Assembly (NCBI GenBank): GCA_965230265.1
Contig: OZ245999.1
Span: 62,001-126,000 of the forward strand
Direction: 5' to 3'
DNA from: JAJFKX01 sp965230265
Lineage (GTDB): Bacteria; Pseudomonadota; Gammaproteobacteria; Xanthomonadales; Wenzhouxiangellaceae
Length of the DNA: 64,000 bases
This document shows positions 33,147 through 42,385 of this stretch, one piece after another. The notes below the pieces were generated by a model. It did no database searches, was not told the origin of the DNA, and was given only the letters and a program-made list of their open reading frames with translations. Positions within the stretch are counted from its first letter, which is position 1, and each line of letters opens with the position of its first letter. The position numbers were made by a program, and so were the translations under genes.

Positions 33147-34631
33147 ATGTCCAATTTACCCGGGGTCAGCGGGATGTCTTTGTATGTCCCGCCTTTGCGA
33201 GTATCTTTGCAGGATTGGTGTGAGTGGTATGGCCAGCCATGGGAAAAGGTCAATAAAGTGGTAGGCAGTGGTTTTCGTATGCTGCACCCACAGCAAGACG
33301 CTTACATACTGGCTGCCAACGCGGTATTGCGGTTAATCAAAGCTTATGACATTGATCCTCACCAAGTCGGTATGCTGGTGTTGGCTACTGAATCCAGCCA
33401 GGACAACGCCATTGGCGCGGTCATCGTGCGGGGTCTGGTGGACCAGGCACTGCGTTCAGCCGGGATGCCGGTATTGGCGCGGGGGATCGAGGTACCAGAA
33501 ATCAAGCAGGCATGTATTGCGGGTATTTATGGCATTCAGAACGCTGTACGCTATTTGGCGACTGATGGTCAGGATAAGGTCGCAATCGTGGTGGCTGCTG
33601 ATGTTGCCGAGTATCCACGTGGCAGCAGTGGAGAGCAAACGCAAGGGGCTGGTGCAGTGGCGGCATTGATCGAACCGGACGCGAAAATGTTTCGTTTGGA
33701 TTTGCACAGCCGCGGCGATGCTTCGGCCTATCGTGGTCCAGATTTTAGAAAACCGCTGCATCGCCACCATATGGATGCTTATCAGACCAGTGCTGATCGT
33801 TATCATGATTTTCCGGTTTTCAGTGGTCGCTATTCCACATACGCCTATATTGATGCCACCCTGAACGCGTTTAAACGCCATGTGGCCAAAAGCGATCAAA
33901 AACCTTTGCAGCTACTCGAAAAATATCATGCGGTATTTTTCCATCGGCCTTACCGTTATATGCCCATTCAGGGTTTGTCCTATTTGTATCTATATGGTTT
34001 GTTAAATGAAGACCAATCTGAGTTGCTGAGCAAGCTTTGTGTTGATGCACAAGTCGATCTTCAGTTATTGCGAGCAGAGGTTGATGCAGAGCCGGATTTG
34101 TTGGCTCACTTAGAAGCCCATGGTGCAGATACGCCACCGTATCCATTATTGGACAAACTGGCCAGCTTATTGCGTCGACATCCAGCTTTTAAAGATTATG
34201 TCGCTCAGAAAACCAGCTTAGGCTCTCAGACGGCTGCTGAGTTTGGTAATTTGTATTCAGCGGCGCTGTCAGCCTGGTTGGCGGCAGGTTTTGACGATGC
34301 TGCCAAGCAGGGCAAGGAGCTGGCTGACCAGTCATTGCTTGCCATCGGTTATGGCAGTGGTGATGCGGCTTTGGCCATGGCTGTACAACCAGTACCTGGC
34401 TGGCAGATTGCAGCGGCTAAAATTGATTGTGACGGTGCTTTGCAAAATGTTAGAAACATTAATCGCAACGAATATGAAAGCTTGCATGACCATGGTTGCC
34501 TGGATGATGATTTGCTATCGCCTGTTGGTTGTCGAATAGCCAAACTGGGTGAAGTTACCAGCGGTGCCTTTCAGGATATTGGTGTGCCGTACTACCACGC
34601 TGGTATGTCCGGGCTGATATCAGATAGTTGA
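33147..34631 (+). CDS. Hydroxymethylglutaryl-CoA synthase-like protein
   Basis: Thiolase-fold protein of 494 residues resembling HMG-CoA synthase. Catalytic residues can be placed: Glu82 in LATESSQDN, Cys123 in EIKQACIAGIYG, and the His of the AVFFHRPYRYMPI block near residue 264. VAADVAEYPRGSSGEQTQGAGAVA matches the conserved strand-loop after the Cys. HMG-CoA synthases condense acetyl-CoA with acetoacetyl-CoA in the mevalonate pathway or act in beta-branching of polyketides. Length slightly exceeds the usual bacterial 390-420, with extra sequence in the C-terminal half. No other mevalonate or polyketide gene is in the window. It may be the mevalonate enzyme (mvaS), so the symbol is left blank. 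Confidence 0.85.
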   Translation: MSNLPGVSGMSLYVPPLRVSLQDWCEWYGQPWEKVNKVVGSGFRMLHPQQDAYILAANAVLRLIKAYDIDPHQVGMLVLATESSQDNAIGAVIVRGLVDQALRSAGMPVLARGIEVPEIKQACIAGIYGIQNAVRYLATDGQDKVAIVVAADVAEYPRGSSGEQTQGAGAVAALIEPDAKMFRLDLHSRGDASAYRGPDFRKPLHRHHMDAYQTSADRYHDFPVFSGRYSTYAYIDATLNAFKRHVAKSDQKPLQLLEKYHAVFFHRPYRYMPIQGLSYLYLYGLLNEDQSELLSKLCVDAQVDLQLLRAEVDAEPDLLAHLEAHGADTPPYPLLDKLASLLRRHPAFKDYVAQKTSLGSQTAAEFGNLYSAALSAWLAAGFDDAAKQGKELADQSLLAIGYGSGDAALAMAVQPVPGWQIAAAKIDCDGALQNVRNINRNEYESLHDHGCLDDDLLSPVGCRIAKLGEVTSGAFQDIGVPYYHAGMSGLISDS

Positions 34632-34712
34632 GCAATAAAAAGTTAAGTTCCCTGGAAGAATTTTATCGCTGAGGGTAATAAGTAAGCAGACCATAACGAA
34701 GAGAGTTTGCTT

Positions 34713-35408
34713 ATGAAACGTTTATTGACATTGCTATTGATAAGTCTGTCCTTGGCAGCGAATGCTGAAATTCGCTTATATGAGGTGACCCAAGGTCTGG
34801 AAATGCCTATCAATGAAGCACTCGCTGCGGTATTGTCGCTGCCCGATGAAAAAGGCAACCCATCTGGAGTGATCGAGTTACTGCCTACCGGTCAATTACT
34901 GGTCAATACCACCCCTCAGCTGCATACTGATATCGCCACATTGATCGAAGCGCTTGAGAATGCCTCTTTACCTGCAGAGCGTAATTATCTGATCAAGTTT
35001 TGGGTAATATTTGTACCTGATTCAAATGAGACTGTATTGACCCAGCAGCGTTTGCCCGATGATCAGCAATTGCTAAGCGCTTTAAGCCAGCGATATGACG
35101 ATCGTTCAATGCAGCTATTAATGCAAGCCAGTGCCAACTCGATTGCTAGCCGAAATGTTTCACTAAACCTGCCACAAGGTGGGGTTTCTTTCAGCTTAAG
35201 GGCAGGAAAATCAGGTTTAAGCATTTTCACCGATGTGATGATAAAACCCTCGAATGATCTAACCCTTAAACGGGGATCAAACTGGAATAATGTGCAGGCG
35301 GTATTGCAGCCGAATGAATACCTGGTGCTTGCTGAAAGTCAACAAATGCTCGAGCAGCAACCAGGCAAGCTGTTGCTGGTCATTCAGTGGGATGAAGCCG
35401 GAGTATAG
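34713..35408 (+). CDS. Exported protein, possibly secretin-N-like
   Basis: Exported protein of 231 residues. The ATG at 34713 begins the signal peptide MKRLLTLLLISLSLAANA; the longest frame starts at TTG 34707. The mature part has ITEVTQ-like strands (IRLYEVTQGLEMPINEA) followed by VIELLPTGQLLVNTTPQLHT and IATLIEALENASL, the strand-helix pattern of secretin N-domains or ring-building motifs, and then LIKFWVIFVPDSNE. The family is not named with confidence. The ECF sigma factor gene starts inside its last codons (17-bp overlap), and a membrane protein follows, so it is the first gene of a three-gene regulatory operon. It may be the periplasmic input or output of that circuit. Confidence 0.65.
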   Translation: MKRLLTLLLISLSLAANAEIRLYEVTQGLEMPINEALAAVLSLPDEKGNPSGVIELLPTGQLLVNTTPQLHTDIATLIEALENASLPAERNYLIKFWVIFVPDSNETVLTQQRLPDDQQLLSALSQRYDDRSMQLLMQASANSIASRNVSLNLPQGGVSFSLRAGKSGLSIFTDVMIKPSNDLTLKRGSNWNNVQAVLQPNEYLVLAESQQMLEQQPGKLLLVIQWDEAGV

Positions 35409-35922
35409 CCAAGTGTCAGGTGGTGATGAGCAGCACTTTTGTGAACTGTATACGCGCCTGGAAAAACCGCTCTATAACACAGTCTATCGTTGGCTATGGC
35501 ATCGTGAAGAATCTCAGGATATCGTCCAGCAGGCTTTTATGGCTTGCTGGAAGCAGCGGCAAAACTGGCAGGCAAAGGATTTAAAACCTTACGTGTTTGC
35601 CATTGCTTTGAACCTGACTAAAAAACGCCTGCGCTGGCAGTCATTGCGACAGTGGGTAGGTACTGAACAGCTTACTTCAACTGTACAGACTGATATGCCT
35701 GATGTTTATGCAGAGCAAGTGCTGCTGAGACAGTGTTTGGGAAAAATGCCGAAAATATTACGTGAAACACTATTGCTGGTAGAAGTGGGTGGTTTGAGTT
35801 ATGCAGAGGTCGCAGCGGTTTTGAACATCGGTGTGGGTACTGTTGGTTCAAGACGGCATCGCGCTTTGGAATGGCTGAAAAATGAACTGAACGGTGCGGA
35901 TTTATCGCATGATGAGGTATAG
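35392..35922 (+). CDS. RNA polymerase ECF-type sigma factor
   Basis: Sigma-70 family protein of 176 residues. The ATG at 35392 is chosen; the longest frame (from 35290) would add a Cys-rich stretch that is only a shadow of the upstream gene. Region 2 is visible in YNTVYRWLWHREESQDIVQQAFMACWKQ (D-I-V-Q-Q-A-F core and the -10 binding helix) and region 4 in LRETLLLVEVGGLSYAEVAAVLNIGVGTVGSRRHRALEWL (helix-turn-helix that reads the -35). Regions 1 and 3 are absent, which defines ECF sigma factors. It overlaps the exported protein gene and is followed with no gap by a single-span membrane protein that may be its anti-sigma. Its regulon and signal are unknown. Confidence 0.9.
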   Translation: MKPEYSQVSGGDEQHFCELYTRLEKPLYNTVYRWLWHREESQDIVQQAFMACWKQRQNWQAKDLKPYVFAIALNLTKKRLRWQSLRQWVGTEQLTSTVQTDMPDVYAEQVLLRQCLGKMPKILRETLLLVEVGGLSYAEVAAVLNIGVGTVGSRRHRALEWLKNELNGADLSHDEV

Positions 35923-36306
35923 ATGAATCGATTGTTTCCAATACTTGAACCGCCGCAGGGCGGTGAGCAGTTGCTACGGCAAAAACTATCAAAAACCCCG
36001 CGCAAACGTGTTGAATATTACATTACAGGCCGACTGGTCTGGGCAACAACATCGTTGGCAGTGTTTGCTCTATCCATGGTGATATTTTGGCAAATTAGTC
36101 ACCAGCAGGATGGTTTTAACCAAGCTGGTTTGAGAGAAGACTCTCCTTTATGGCGCAATAGGCAAGTTCAGGCCTGGCTTAGTACGCCTGCTGAACATTT
36201 GCTTGTGCATGGTGAGCAGGAACAAGTCTTGCCGACGCAGTTGGTTTACCAGACAGAAGGTATGCGAATCTATCAGGTGCAACTGTCTGCAAGTACCGAT
36301 GAATAA
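35923..36306 (+). CDS. Single-span membrane protein, candidate anti-sigma factor
   Basis: Protein of 127 residues whose ATG directly follows the sigma factor stop. It has a cytoplasmic basic N-terminus (about 1-38, QLLRQKLSKTPRKRVEYY), one transmembrane helix (LVWATTSLAVFALSMVIFW, about 39-57), and a periplasmic C-terminal part of about 68 residues (WRNRQVQAWLSTPAEHLLVHG). This topology and position are those of anti-sigma factors, but the N-terminal segment is too short to contain a ZAS domain and lacks the H-x3-C-x2-C motif. It may therefore be a co-regulator instead. A weak hairpin lies downstream at 36378. Confidence 0.6.
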   Translation: MNRLFPILEPPQGGEQLLRQKLSKTPRKRVEYYITGRLVWATTSLAVFALSMVIFWQISHQQDGFNQAGLREDSPLWRNRQVQAWLSTPAEHLLVHGEQEQVLPTQLVYQTEGMRIYQVQLSASTDE

Positions 36307-36377
36307 ACTGTTTATTCTGTAATATCCAATCAATGGTGAATTAACGGCAGGCTTTATATTCGTCACCATTTCCAGCT

Positions 36378-36400
36378 CTGACCGTCTCAGGTCAGTCTTT
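36378..36400 (+). terminator. Possible terminator downstream of the sigma operon
   Basis: CTGACC-GTCTCA-GGTCAG forms a 6-bp stem followed by TCTTTG. A second short palindrome (GAATAAAC-T-GTTTATTC) overlaps the stop of the upstream gene at 36301-36317. Both are weak. Confidence 0.35.
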
Positions 36401-36454
36401 GTACTTTGACTACGCCTGTTACCATAAGCGTTGATTTTGTTATTTGGATTAACG

Positions 36455-39145
36455 ATGACACGAGTTTGGATGACTGCGTTGGCAGCGATGATATTGACCG
36501 CCTGCCAGCAGGATGAGCAAGGCCAATCCAATATTGCTACTTCGCCTTTATCAACGGTTGCTCAACTTGATTTTATGGACGCACCTGCGGGTGAATTGTC
36601 TGACAAAGCCTATCCGTTGGCATATCACTTGGCCATGCATATCGACCCTCGTGAGGATAGTTTTAGCGGCAATGCAGAAATTGATATTCGGCTGAACAAT
36701 CCAGCCAATGGTATTTGGTTGCATGGCCAATCATTACAGGTCGATTCGGTGTTGTTGACAACAGGGGGTGGTCAGCAGAGCAGTGCTGAATATCAACAAG
36801 TATTGCCCTCTGGTGTATCGCGGGTAGATTTTGGTCGCCAGGTGGCTGCGGGTGATGTTCGTCTGACTTTTATCTACAGCGCCGACTTTGATCAGAATCT
36901 GGCAGGTTTATTTAAAGTTGATGAGCAAGGTGATGCTTATGCTCTGGCCAAATCCGAATCCATTCAAGCCAGAAAATACCTGCCGGGTTTTGACCAGCCG
37001 GGTTTTAAAGCACCGTTCACTATCTCCTTGACCATTCCCAAAGCGTTTCAGGCGATAGGCAATGCGCCGCAGGTCTCACGACAATCCGTCGATTCAGACT
37101 ACGATCGCATCTCGTTTGCAACCACGCCACCAATGTCGACCTATTTATTATCTTTGGCGGTGGGGCCTTTTGATGTGGTTGAACGCGATGCGATTCCCGC
37201 CAGTGCGTTTCGCGATCAGCCGATTCCTTTGCGCGGTGTTGCCCGGCGCGGGCGCGGTGATGAGTTGGATTATGTATTGGACATTACGCCCCGCTATATC
37301 GAAATTTTTGAGCAGGCGCTGGGTCGACCATACCCTTTTCAAAAACTGGATATTGTTGCTGCACCTGCATGGCCCAGCGGTGCGACAGAGCTATCTGGAG
37401 CCATCACCTATCGGGAGGAGCGCCTGTTTCTGGATGATAACCCTTCTCCAGGCACACGTTTGGCCCTGCTGGGTATCCATGCCCATGAAATCGCCCATAT
37501 GTGGTTCGGCAATCAGGTCACACCGCCATGGTGGGATGATCTGTGGTTAAAAGAAGGTTTTGCCACCTGGGCCACACCCATGGTGTTATCACTGTTTGAA
37601 CCTGAAGGGCAACATGATTTAAATGGTCTGCAACGCAACTTTGCTGTAATGCGAGATGATTCACTGGCGGCTGCACGAGCCATACGTGAGCCGATTGATC
37701 GCAATGAAGATATTCGCAATGCCTATGACGGTATTACCTACTCCAAAAGCCAGGCTGTTATCCATATGGTTGATAGTTATTTTGGTGCAGCTAAGTTTCG
37801 CCGGGCCCTGGGCGGTTATTTGCAAGAGTATGCAGACACCGTGGCCAATTCAGAAGCGTTTTACACCGCCATTGGTCAGCAAACCGGTGAGCCGGAATTA
37901 ACCCGCGTATTCAGGGACTTTGTTGAACAGCCTGGCGTGCCAAGCTTGACAGTTGATATGCAATGCCCAAGTGATCAATCTGATTCGGTCAAAGTGACAT
38001 TTAAGCAAACACGCTATAAACCACTGGGGTCAAAAATTGTAGATAAAAACCGGTGGGCCATACCGGTATGTCTGCGTTATGCCAATAATGACGACAGCGC
38101 TGTGCAATGTTCGATTATTACACCCAACGAAACCAATATGGTTTTAGGGACATCACAATGCCCGGAATGGATAATGCCCAATGCCAATGGCAGCGGTTAT
38201 TATCGGTGGCAATTGAGTGATAGTGATTGGTCGGCTTTGCTGGCCCAGTTTGATCAGTTGGCAGCCGGTGAACAAATGGCGCTGGTAGAAAGTGTGATTG
38301 CTGCATTTGAGAGTGGTCAGTTAAGTACGGCATTTTTGCTGGATACTATTGAGTTGTCATCAAAAGCGGCAACCCGCCATGTTGTTGAAGCGCCGCTGCA
38401 AGCCCTGACCAATTATTTGGGTACTGTATTTGAACCTGAGCAAGCAAATGATTTTGGAGAGCAGATACAGCCATGGTATTTGATGGCTTTGCAGCGGGTA
38501 GAAAACCCGGTATCAGAAACTGAAGGTTTATTAAAGAACCGTCTGTTGGGTTTTTTGGCGCTGAGCTTGAAACATCAGCCAACAAGGCTGTTATTGTCAC
38601 AACAGGCAAAGGCATTTATCGGGTTTGAGCAAGCCCGTGATTCCAAAGCATTATCGTCTGATTTGTTTGAGGCAGCATTGACAGTGGCGGTTGAAGATTT
38701 TGGGGCAAATTTTTACCAACACCTATTGAACAATGTGAGCGATATTGACGACCCAAGGTTTGCTGGGGCATTGCCATCTGCGTTGGGTGCTGTCAAAGAC
38801 AGTGATCAGTTACCGCAAGCCAGAGCTTATGCGCTTAGTGATGCCATAGGCCCGCGTGAGTCATTCAGTATGGTCACCGCGATGTTGAGTAATCCGGAAC
38901 TGCGTGATCAAAACTGGCAGTGGTACAAATCCAACCTTGCTGCCATTCTCAATAAAATCCCCACCCAATGGCAGCGTCGCACACCACGAGTGGCCGATGT
39001 GTTTTGTGAGACCGATAAAATTATGGAGTTAGAACAGCTGTTTTCTGAGTATGGTGATGCAGCCCCAGGACACGAGCTGGCTTTAAGGCAAACCAGTGAG
39101 GCAATCAGATTATGTGCTGCCTTGAGGACACATATAGGTAAATAA
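36455..39145 (+). CDS. M1 family aminopeptidase-like lipoprotein
   Basis: Zinc aminopeptidase of 896 residues exported as a lipoprotein. The ATG at 36455 begins MTRVWMTALAAMILTACQQD with lipobox LTAC; a TTG at 36431 is a poor alternative. The active site is HAHEIAHMWFGNQ (H-E-x-x-H near residue 344) and the third ligand Glu in LWLKEGFATW. The exopeptidase motif, normally G-A-M-E-N, reads G-A-T-E-L (about residue 309, within SGATELSGAITYREE), so the Asn is absent. The N-terminal beta saddle (YPLAYHLAMHIDPREDSFSGNAEIDIRLNN) and C-terminal helical ERAP-like part are present. It would trim peptides at the cell surface or in the periplasm. Confidence 0.9.
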   Translation: MTRVWMTALAAMILTACQQDEQGQSNIATSPLSTVAQLDFMDAPAGELSDKAYPLAYHLAMHIDPREDSFSGNAEIDIRLNNPANGIWLHGQSLQVDSVLLTTGGGQQSSAEYQQVLPSGVSRVDFGRQVAAGDVRLTFIYSADFDQNLAGLFKVDEQGDAYALAKSESIQARKYLPGFDQPGFKAPFTISLTIPKAFQAIGNAPQVSRQSVDSDYDRISFATTPPMSTYLLSLAVGPFDVVERDAIPASAFRDQPIPLRGVARRGRGDELDYVLDITPRYIEIFEQALGRPYPFQKLDIVAAPAWPSGATELSGAITYREERLFLDDNPSPGTRLALLGIHAHEIAHMWFGNQVTPPWWDDLWLKEGFATWATPMVLSLFEPEGQHDLNGLQRNFAVMRDDSLAAARAIREPIDRNEDIRNAYDGITYSKSQAVIHMVDSYFGAAKFRRALGGYLQEYADTVANSEAFYTAIGQQTGEPELTRVFRDFVEQPGVPSLTVDMQCPSDQSDSVKVTFKQTRYKPLGSKIVDKNRWAIPVCLRYANNDDSAVQCSIITPNETNMVLGTSQCPEWIMPNANGSGYYRWQLSDSDWSALLAQFDQLAAGEQMALVESVIAAFESGQLSTAFLLDTIELSSKAATRHVVEAPLQALTNYLGTVFEPEQANDFGEQIQPWYLMALQRVENPVSETEGLLKNRLLGFLALSLKHQPTRLLLSQQAKAFIGFEQARDSKALSSDLFEAALTVAVEDFGANFYQHLLNNVSDIDDPRFAGALPSALGAVKDSDQLPQARAYALSDAIGPRESFSMVTAMLSNPELRDQNWQWYKSNLAAILNKIPTQWQRRTPRVADVFCETDKIMELEQLFSEYGDAAPGHELALRQTSEAIRLCAALRTHIGK

Positions 39146-39304
39146 ATGTGTGCAGGCTTGATCATAATTGAGGCTGTTTTTGCTAACCCTGAATGTAATG
39201 AAAATTATTCTGGTGACTATCAGATAGACATTGGTTTCGATGAGGGTGGCGGAATCCTCTAGGATTTCTTATGCTTATTTGAGGCATTTCAAATAGGGAA
39301 GGGT

Positions 39305-42300
39305 ATGTCATCCAATATTAGTAATCCTAAATCTTTTTTGGGTGTGATGGTTTCTAGCACATTTAAGGATTTGGAAAAGCATCGTGCGATTTTAATAGAA
39401 GCGCTGAGGAAACAGGATTTGGTTCCTCGTGCTATGGAAGATTATGTGTTAGAAGCAGATGATGATGTCATTTCATCGTCATTACGTATGGTGCAAGAAG
39501 GAGCTGCATATATTGGTCTAATAAGTCGCCGATATGGTCAGATTCTGGATGACCCACAAAACCCAAAGGGTTATTCGGTCACTAGGCTTGAGTTTGAAGA
39601 AGCTCAAAAACAAGGCCGTCCCACGTTGATTTTCATTATGGGTGAAAAGCACCCGGTCACTGAGGCTGATATTGAGTTAGACCCTGAAAAACGCGAGAAG
39701 CTTGAAGCATTTCGTCAGCGAGTCAAAGAAAAAAACCGTATTTATTGCGAATTTCAGGATATAAATCAGTTTGAAGCACAAGCAATACCAGCGATAAGTC
39801 GTTTACGTGAACGACTAAGCCAACAAAACCCAGTACCTGCAACTTTATTACCAGATCATGATGAAAAAATAGATCAAAAAAATATTCCTGCTCCACCTGT
39901 TTTTTATGCAGAGCCACCTTATCTTGGATCACATGAGTTTGTAGGTCGCCGGGCAGAGTTGGAGAGATTGAATGACTGGGCCTCACCAGCGGATACACAT
40001 TCGATGATGTTGTTTGAAGCTATTGGTGGCACTGGGAAAAGTATGTTGACATGGCATTGGGTACGCAAATACGCCAGCAGTATACGCAACGATTGGGCTG
40101 GGTTATTTTGGTATTCTTTTTATGAAAAAGGGGCACGTATGGACAGTTTTTGTCGGTATGCGTTGGCATACATGACACAAGCGCCAGTCAAAGACTTCAA
40201 TAAAAAGAAAATGCTGGAACTTAGCGAACTGCTGTTGGCTGAGTTGCAAGCCAAACCCTGGTTACTGGTGCTTGATGGTTTGGAACGTATTCTGGTGGCT
40301 TATAATCGTTCGGATGCGGCTGAAATCTCTGATGAAGAGGTGCAAAACCCGGAAGACAAAATCGCTAATCGTGATCCTTGTGTTGCGATTCGACCGGAGG
40401 ATGATGATTTGTTGCGGGCTCTTGCGGTCAGCGCACCATCCAAGCTATTGGTCAGTTCCCGTCTTATTCCGCGTGCTTTGCTTAATCGTGCCAGCCAGGC
40501 TATTCCCGGTGTATTGCATGAGCGTTTGTCTGGTTTAAGGCCTGCGGATGCCGAGGCACTATTGCATTCTTGCGGCATCAAGGGGAACTCTGATGAAGTT
40601 CGCGCTTTTCTACAAAATCATTGTGGTTGTCATCCACTTGTAATTGGTGTTTTGGCAGGTCTAATTAATCAACCGGGGACAAGTTTTCGCGGTGATTTTG
40701 ATGCTTGGAGCAAGGCGCCTGATGGAGGAGGGCAGTTGAATTTAGCCGAACTGGATTTGGTGAAAAAGCGCAATCATATATTAAAAAAATCATTAAAAAT
40801 TTTACCGGAAAAAAGTCGCGCATTGCTATCGACATTAGCGCTATTGTCGGAGGCAGCTGATATTGAGCTGTTGAGTGCTTTTAATCCACACCTGCCTAAG
40901 AGTATGGCTCAGACGGAAGAGTTAGTATCACTTGGTAAACAAAGTAACAGGAAAACAACGAGTCATAAAACAAGGCAAGAAAAAGCGGCTAAACACTTTG
41001 CCGAACAACAACTCAGAAATACGGTTGAAGATATAGAAGCACGTGGTTTGCTGCAATATGATAGACATCTTGGTCGCTACGATTTGCATCCAGTGGTTCG
41101 TGGTGTCATTGCCGGTAGCCTTGCGCCAGAGGAAACCAAAACTTACGGCCAAAAAGTGATTGATCATTTTTCTGCCAAAGCACCTGACTCTTGGGAAAAC
41201 GCTCAAACCCTTAATGATTTGCGCGCAGGGCTTCAAGTAATCAGTACCTTATTACGCATGGAACGTTACCATGCAGCTTTTGAGTTTTATCAAGGGGGGT
41301 TTTCACAGGCAATTAAATTCAATTTAGAAGCCTATGCTGAAGATTTGGCATTGCTCAGGGCCTTTATGCCAGATGGTTGGGAACATATGCCAACGCATTT
41401 TGACTCTATTAATAGTTATTATTTAATTAACAGTGTTGGTTGGACGATGACTTCAATGGGATATACTGAGAATGCGTTGACGGTTTTTTCTACCGGATTA
41501 CAATATCTATTAGAGGGTGAAAGCTGGACAAATCTAAGGCAGGTTGTTTCAAATATCAGTATTACTTTAGGTGTTGAAAATCATTGGGCTTTAGCTCACC
41601 GTTTTTCTCTTACAGCTCTTGAGCTGGCAAATCAGAATAATGATGATGAGTCGCTATTCGTAGCAAGGTTTAATCTTTTTGCAATGCTAACAACGATAGG
41701 GCAATGGGAGCAGGCCGAACGGATGTGGAAAAAGATCGATGCTATGGGGCGCGATTGGTCTCGTGCCAAGTATCGACCCGGAGCGGCGGAGTACTGGTAT
41801 GCAGTGCTTTGTTTTTGCCGTGGTACTTTGACAGAAAAAAAACTCTCCGATGCTGAATACCTGGCTGAGTTAGGCAAAAATCGTAAATTTATCCGTTCAC
41901 TGCATAAATTGCGTGGGGAGTGGTACCTGTCCAAGAATGAACCGGTATTGGCGGTCGAAAGCTTTAATAATGCATTGCGTATGGCCCGGGAGTCTGGCTT
42001 GAGTCATGAAGCTATTACATACGAAGTTTGGCTTACCCTGGCTCGGGTACAAGCTAAACAGGTCACATTTAATGAGGTAAGAGATTGTATTGAGTACCTC
42101 AAAGCCAAAGACACTGGCTTGCGAGCGATGGCGATGTTATGGCAGTTGTTGGGCGACAAGGCTAAGGCCAGCAGCTATGCGTTAGACGCTTATCGTTGGG
42201 CATGGGCTGATGGTGAGCCTTGGGTTCAGCGTTATGAGCTTGAACAGTCTAGCAATACTCTAAATGAGTTGGGGGTACGGCTGCCCGATCTTCCGCCTTA

Positions 42301-42385
42301 TGACCCTGGTAAAGACATAAAATTTGACTGGGAGGATGATCTGGTTGCTGCCATTGAAAAGCTCAAGACTATGAAGAAGAAATAG
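39305..42385 (+). CDS. DUF4062-STAND NTPase (candidate immunity or signalling protein)
   Basis: Large 1026-residue cytoplasmic protein; GGGAAGGG precedes the ATG. Residues about 12-115 are a DUF4062 domain (VMVSSTFKDLEKHRAILIEA and YIGLISRRYGQILDDP, then RLEFEEAQKQGRPTLIFI). Residues about 210-480 form a STAND/NB-ARC-like NTPase: FVGRRAEL, P-loop GGTGKS (241-246), Walker B WLLVLDGLERIL, sensor-like LLVSSRLIPRAL and a GLPL-like CHPLVIGVLAG. Winged-helix-like sequence follows, then an extended helical repeat region from about 610 to 1000 resembling TPRs. Such architecture is used in bacterial innate immunity and other signal-triggered switches, with the N-terminal domain as effector and the repeats as sensor. 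No defence neighbours or phage genes are seen. The target and effector activity of DUF4062 are unknown to me. Confidence 0.85.
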   Translation: MSSNISNPKSFLGVMVSSTFKDLEKHRAILIEALRKQDLVPRAMEDYVLEADDDVISSSLRMVQEGAAYIGLISRRYGQILDDPQNPKGYSVTRLEFEEAQKQGRPTLIFIMGEKHPVTEADIELDPEKREKLEAFRQRVKEKNRIYCEFQDINQFEAQAIPAISRLRERLSQQNPVPATLLPDHDEKIDQKNIPAPPVFYAEPPYLGSHEFVGRRAELERLNDWASPADTHSMMLFEAIGGTGKSMLTWHWVRKYASSIRNDWAGLFWYSFYEKGARMDSFCRYALAYMTQAPVKDFNKKKMLELSELLLAELQAKPWLLVLDGLERILVAYNRSDAAEISDEEVQNPEDKIANRDPCVAIRPEDDDLLRALAVSAPSKLLVSSRLIPRALLNRASQAIPGVLHERLSGLRPADAEALLHSCGIKGNSDEVRAFLQNHCGCHPLVIGVLAGLINQPGTSFRGDFDAWSKAPDGGGQLNLAELDLVKKRNHILKKSLKILPEKSRALLSTLALLSEAADIELLSAFNPHLPKSMAQTEELVSLGKQSNRKTTSHKTRQEKAAKHFAEQQLRNTVEDIEARGLLQYDRHLGRYDLHPVVRGVIAGSLAPEETKTYGQKVIDHFSAKAPDSWENAQTLNDLRAGLQVISTLLRMERYHAAFEFYQGGFSQAIKFNLEAYAEDLALLRAFMPDGWEHMPTHFDSINSYYLINSVGWTMTSMGYTENALTVFSTGLQYLLEGESWTNLRQVVSNISITLGVENHWALAHRFSLTALELANQNNDDESLFVARFNLFAMLTTIGQWEQAERMWKKIDAMGRDWSRAKYRPGAAEYWYAVLCFCRGTLTEKKLSDAEYLAELGKNRKFIRSLHKLRGEWYLSKNEPVLAVESFNNALRMARESGLSHEAITYEVWLTLARVQAKQVTFNEVRDCIEYLKAKDTGLRAMAMLWQLLGDKAKASSYALDAYRWAWADGEPWVQRYELEQSSNTLNELGVRLPDLPPYDPGKDIKFDWEDDLVAAIEKLKTMKKK

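Noticed and set aside
35290..35391. Longer start for the ECF sigma factor
   Set aside because: The added 34 residues are Cys-rich and are a shadow of the overlapping exported protein gene; the ATG at 35392 suits the family length.
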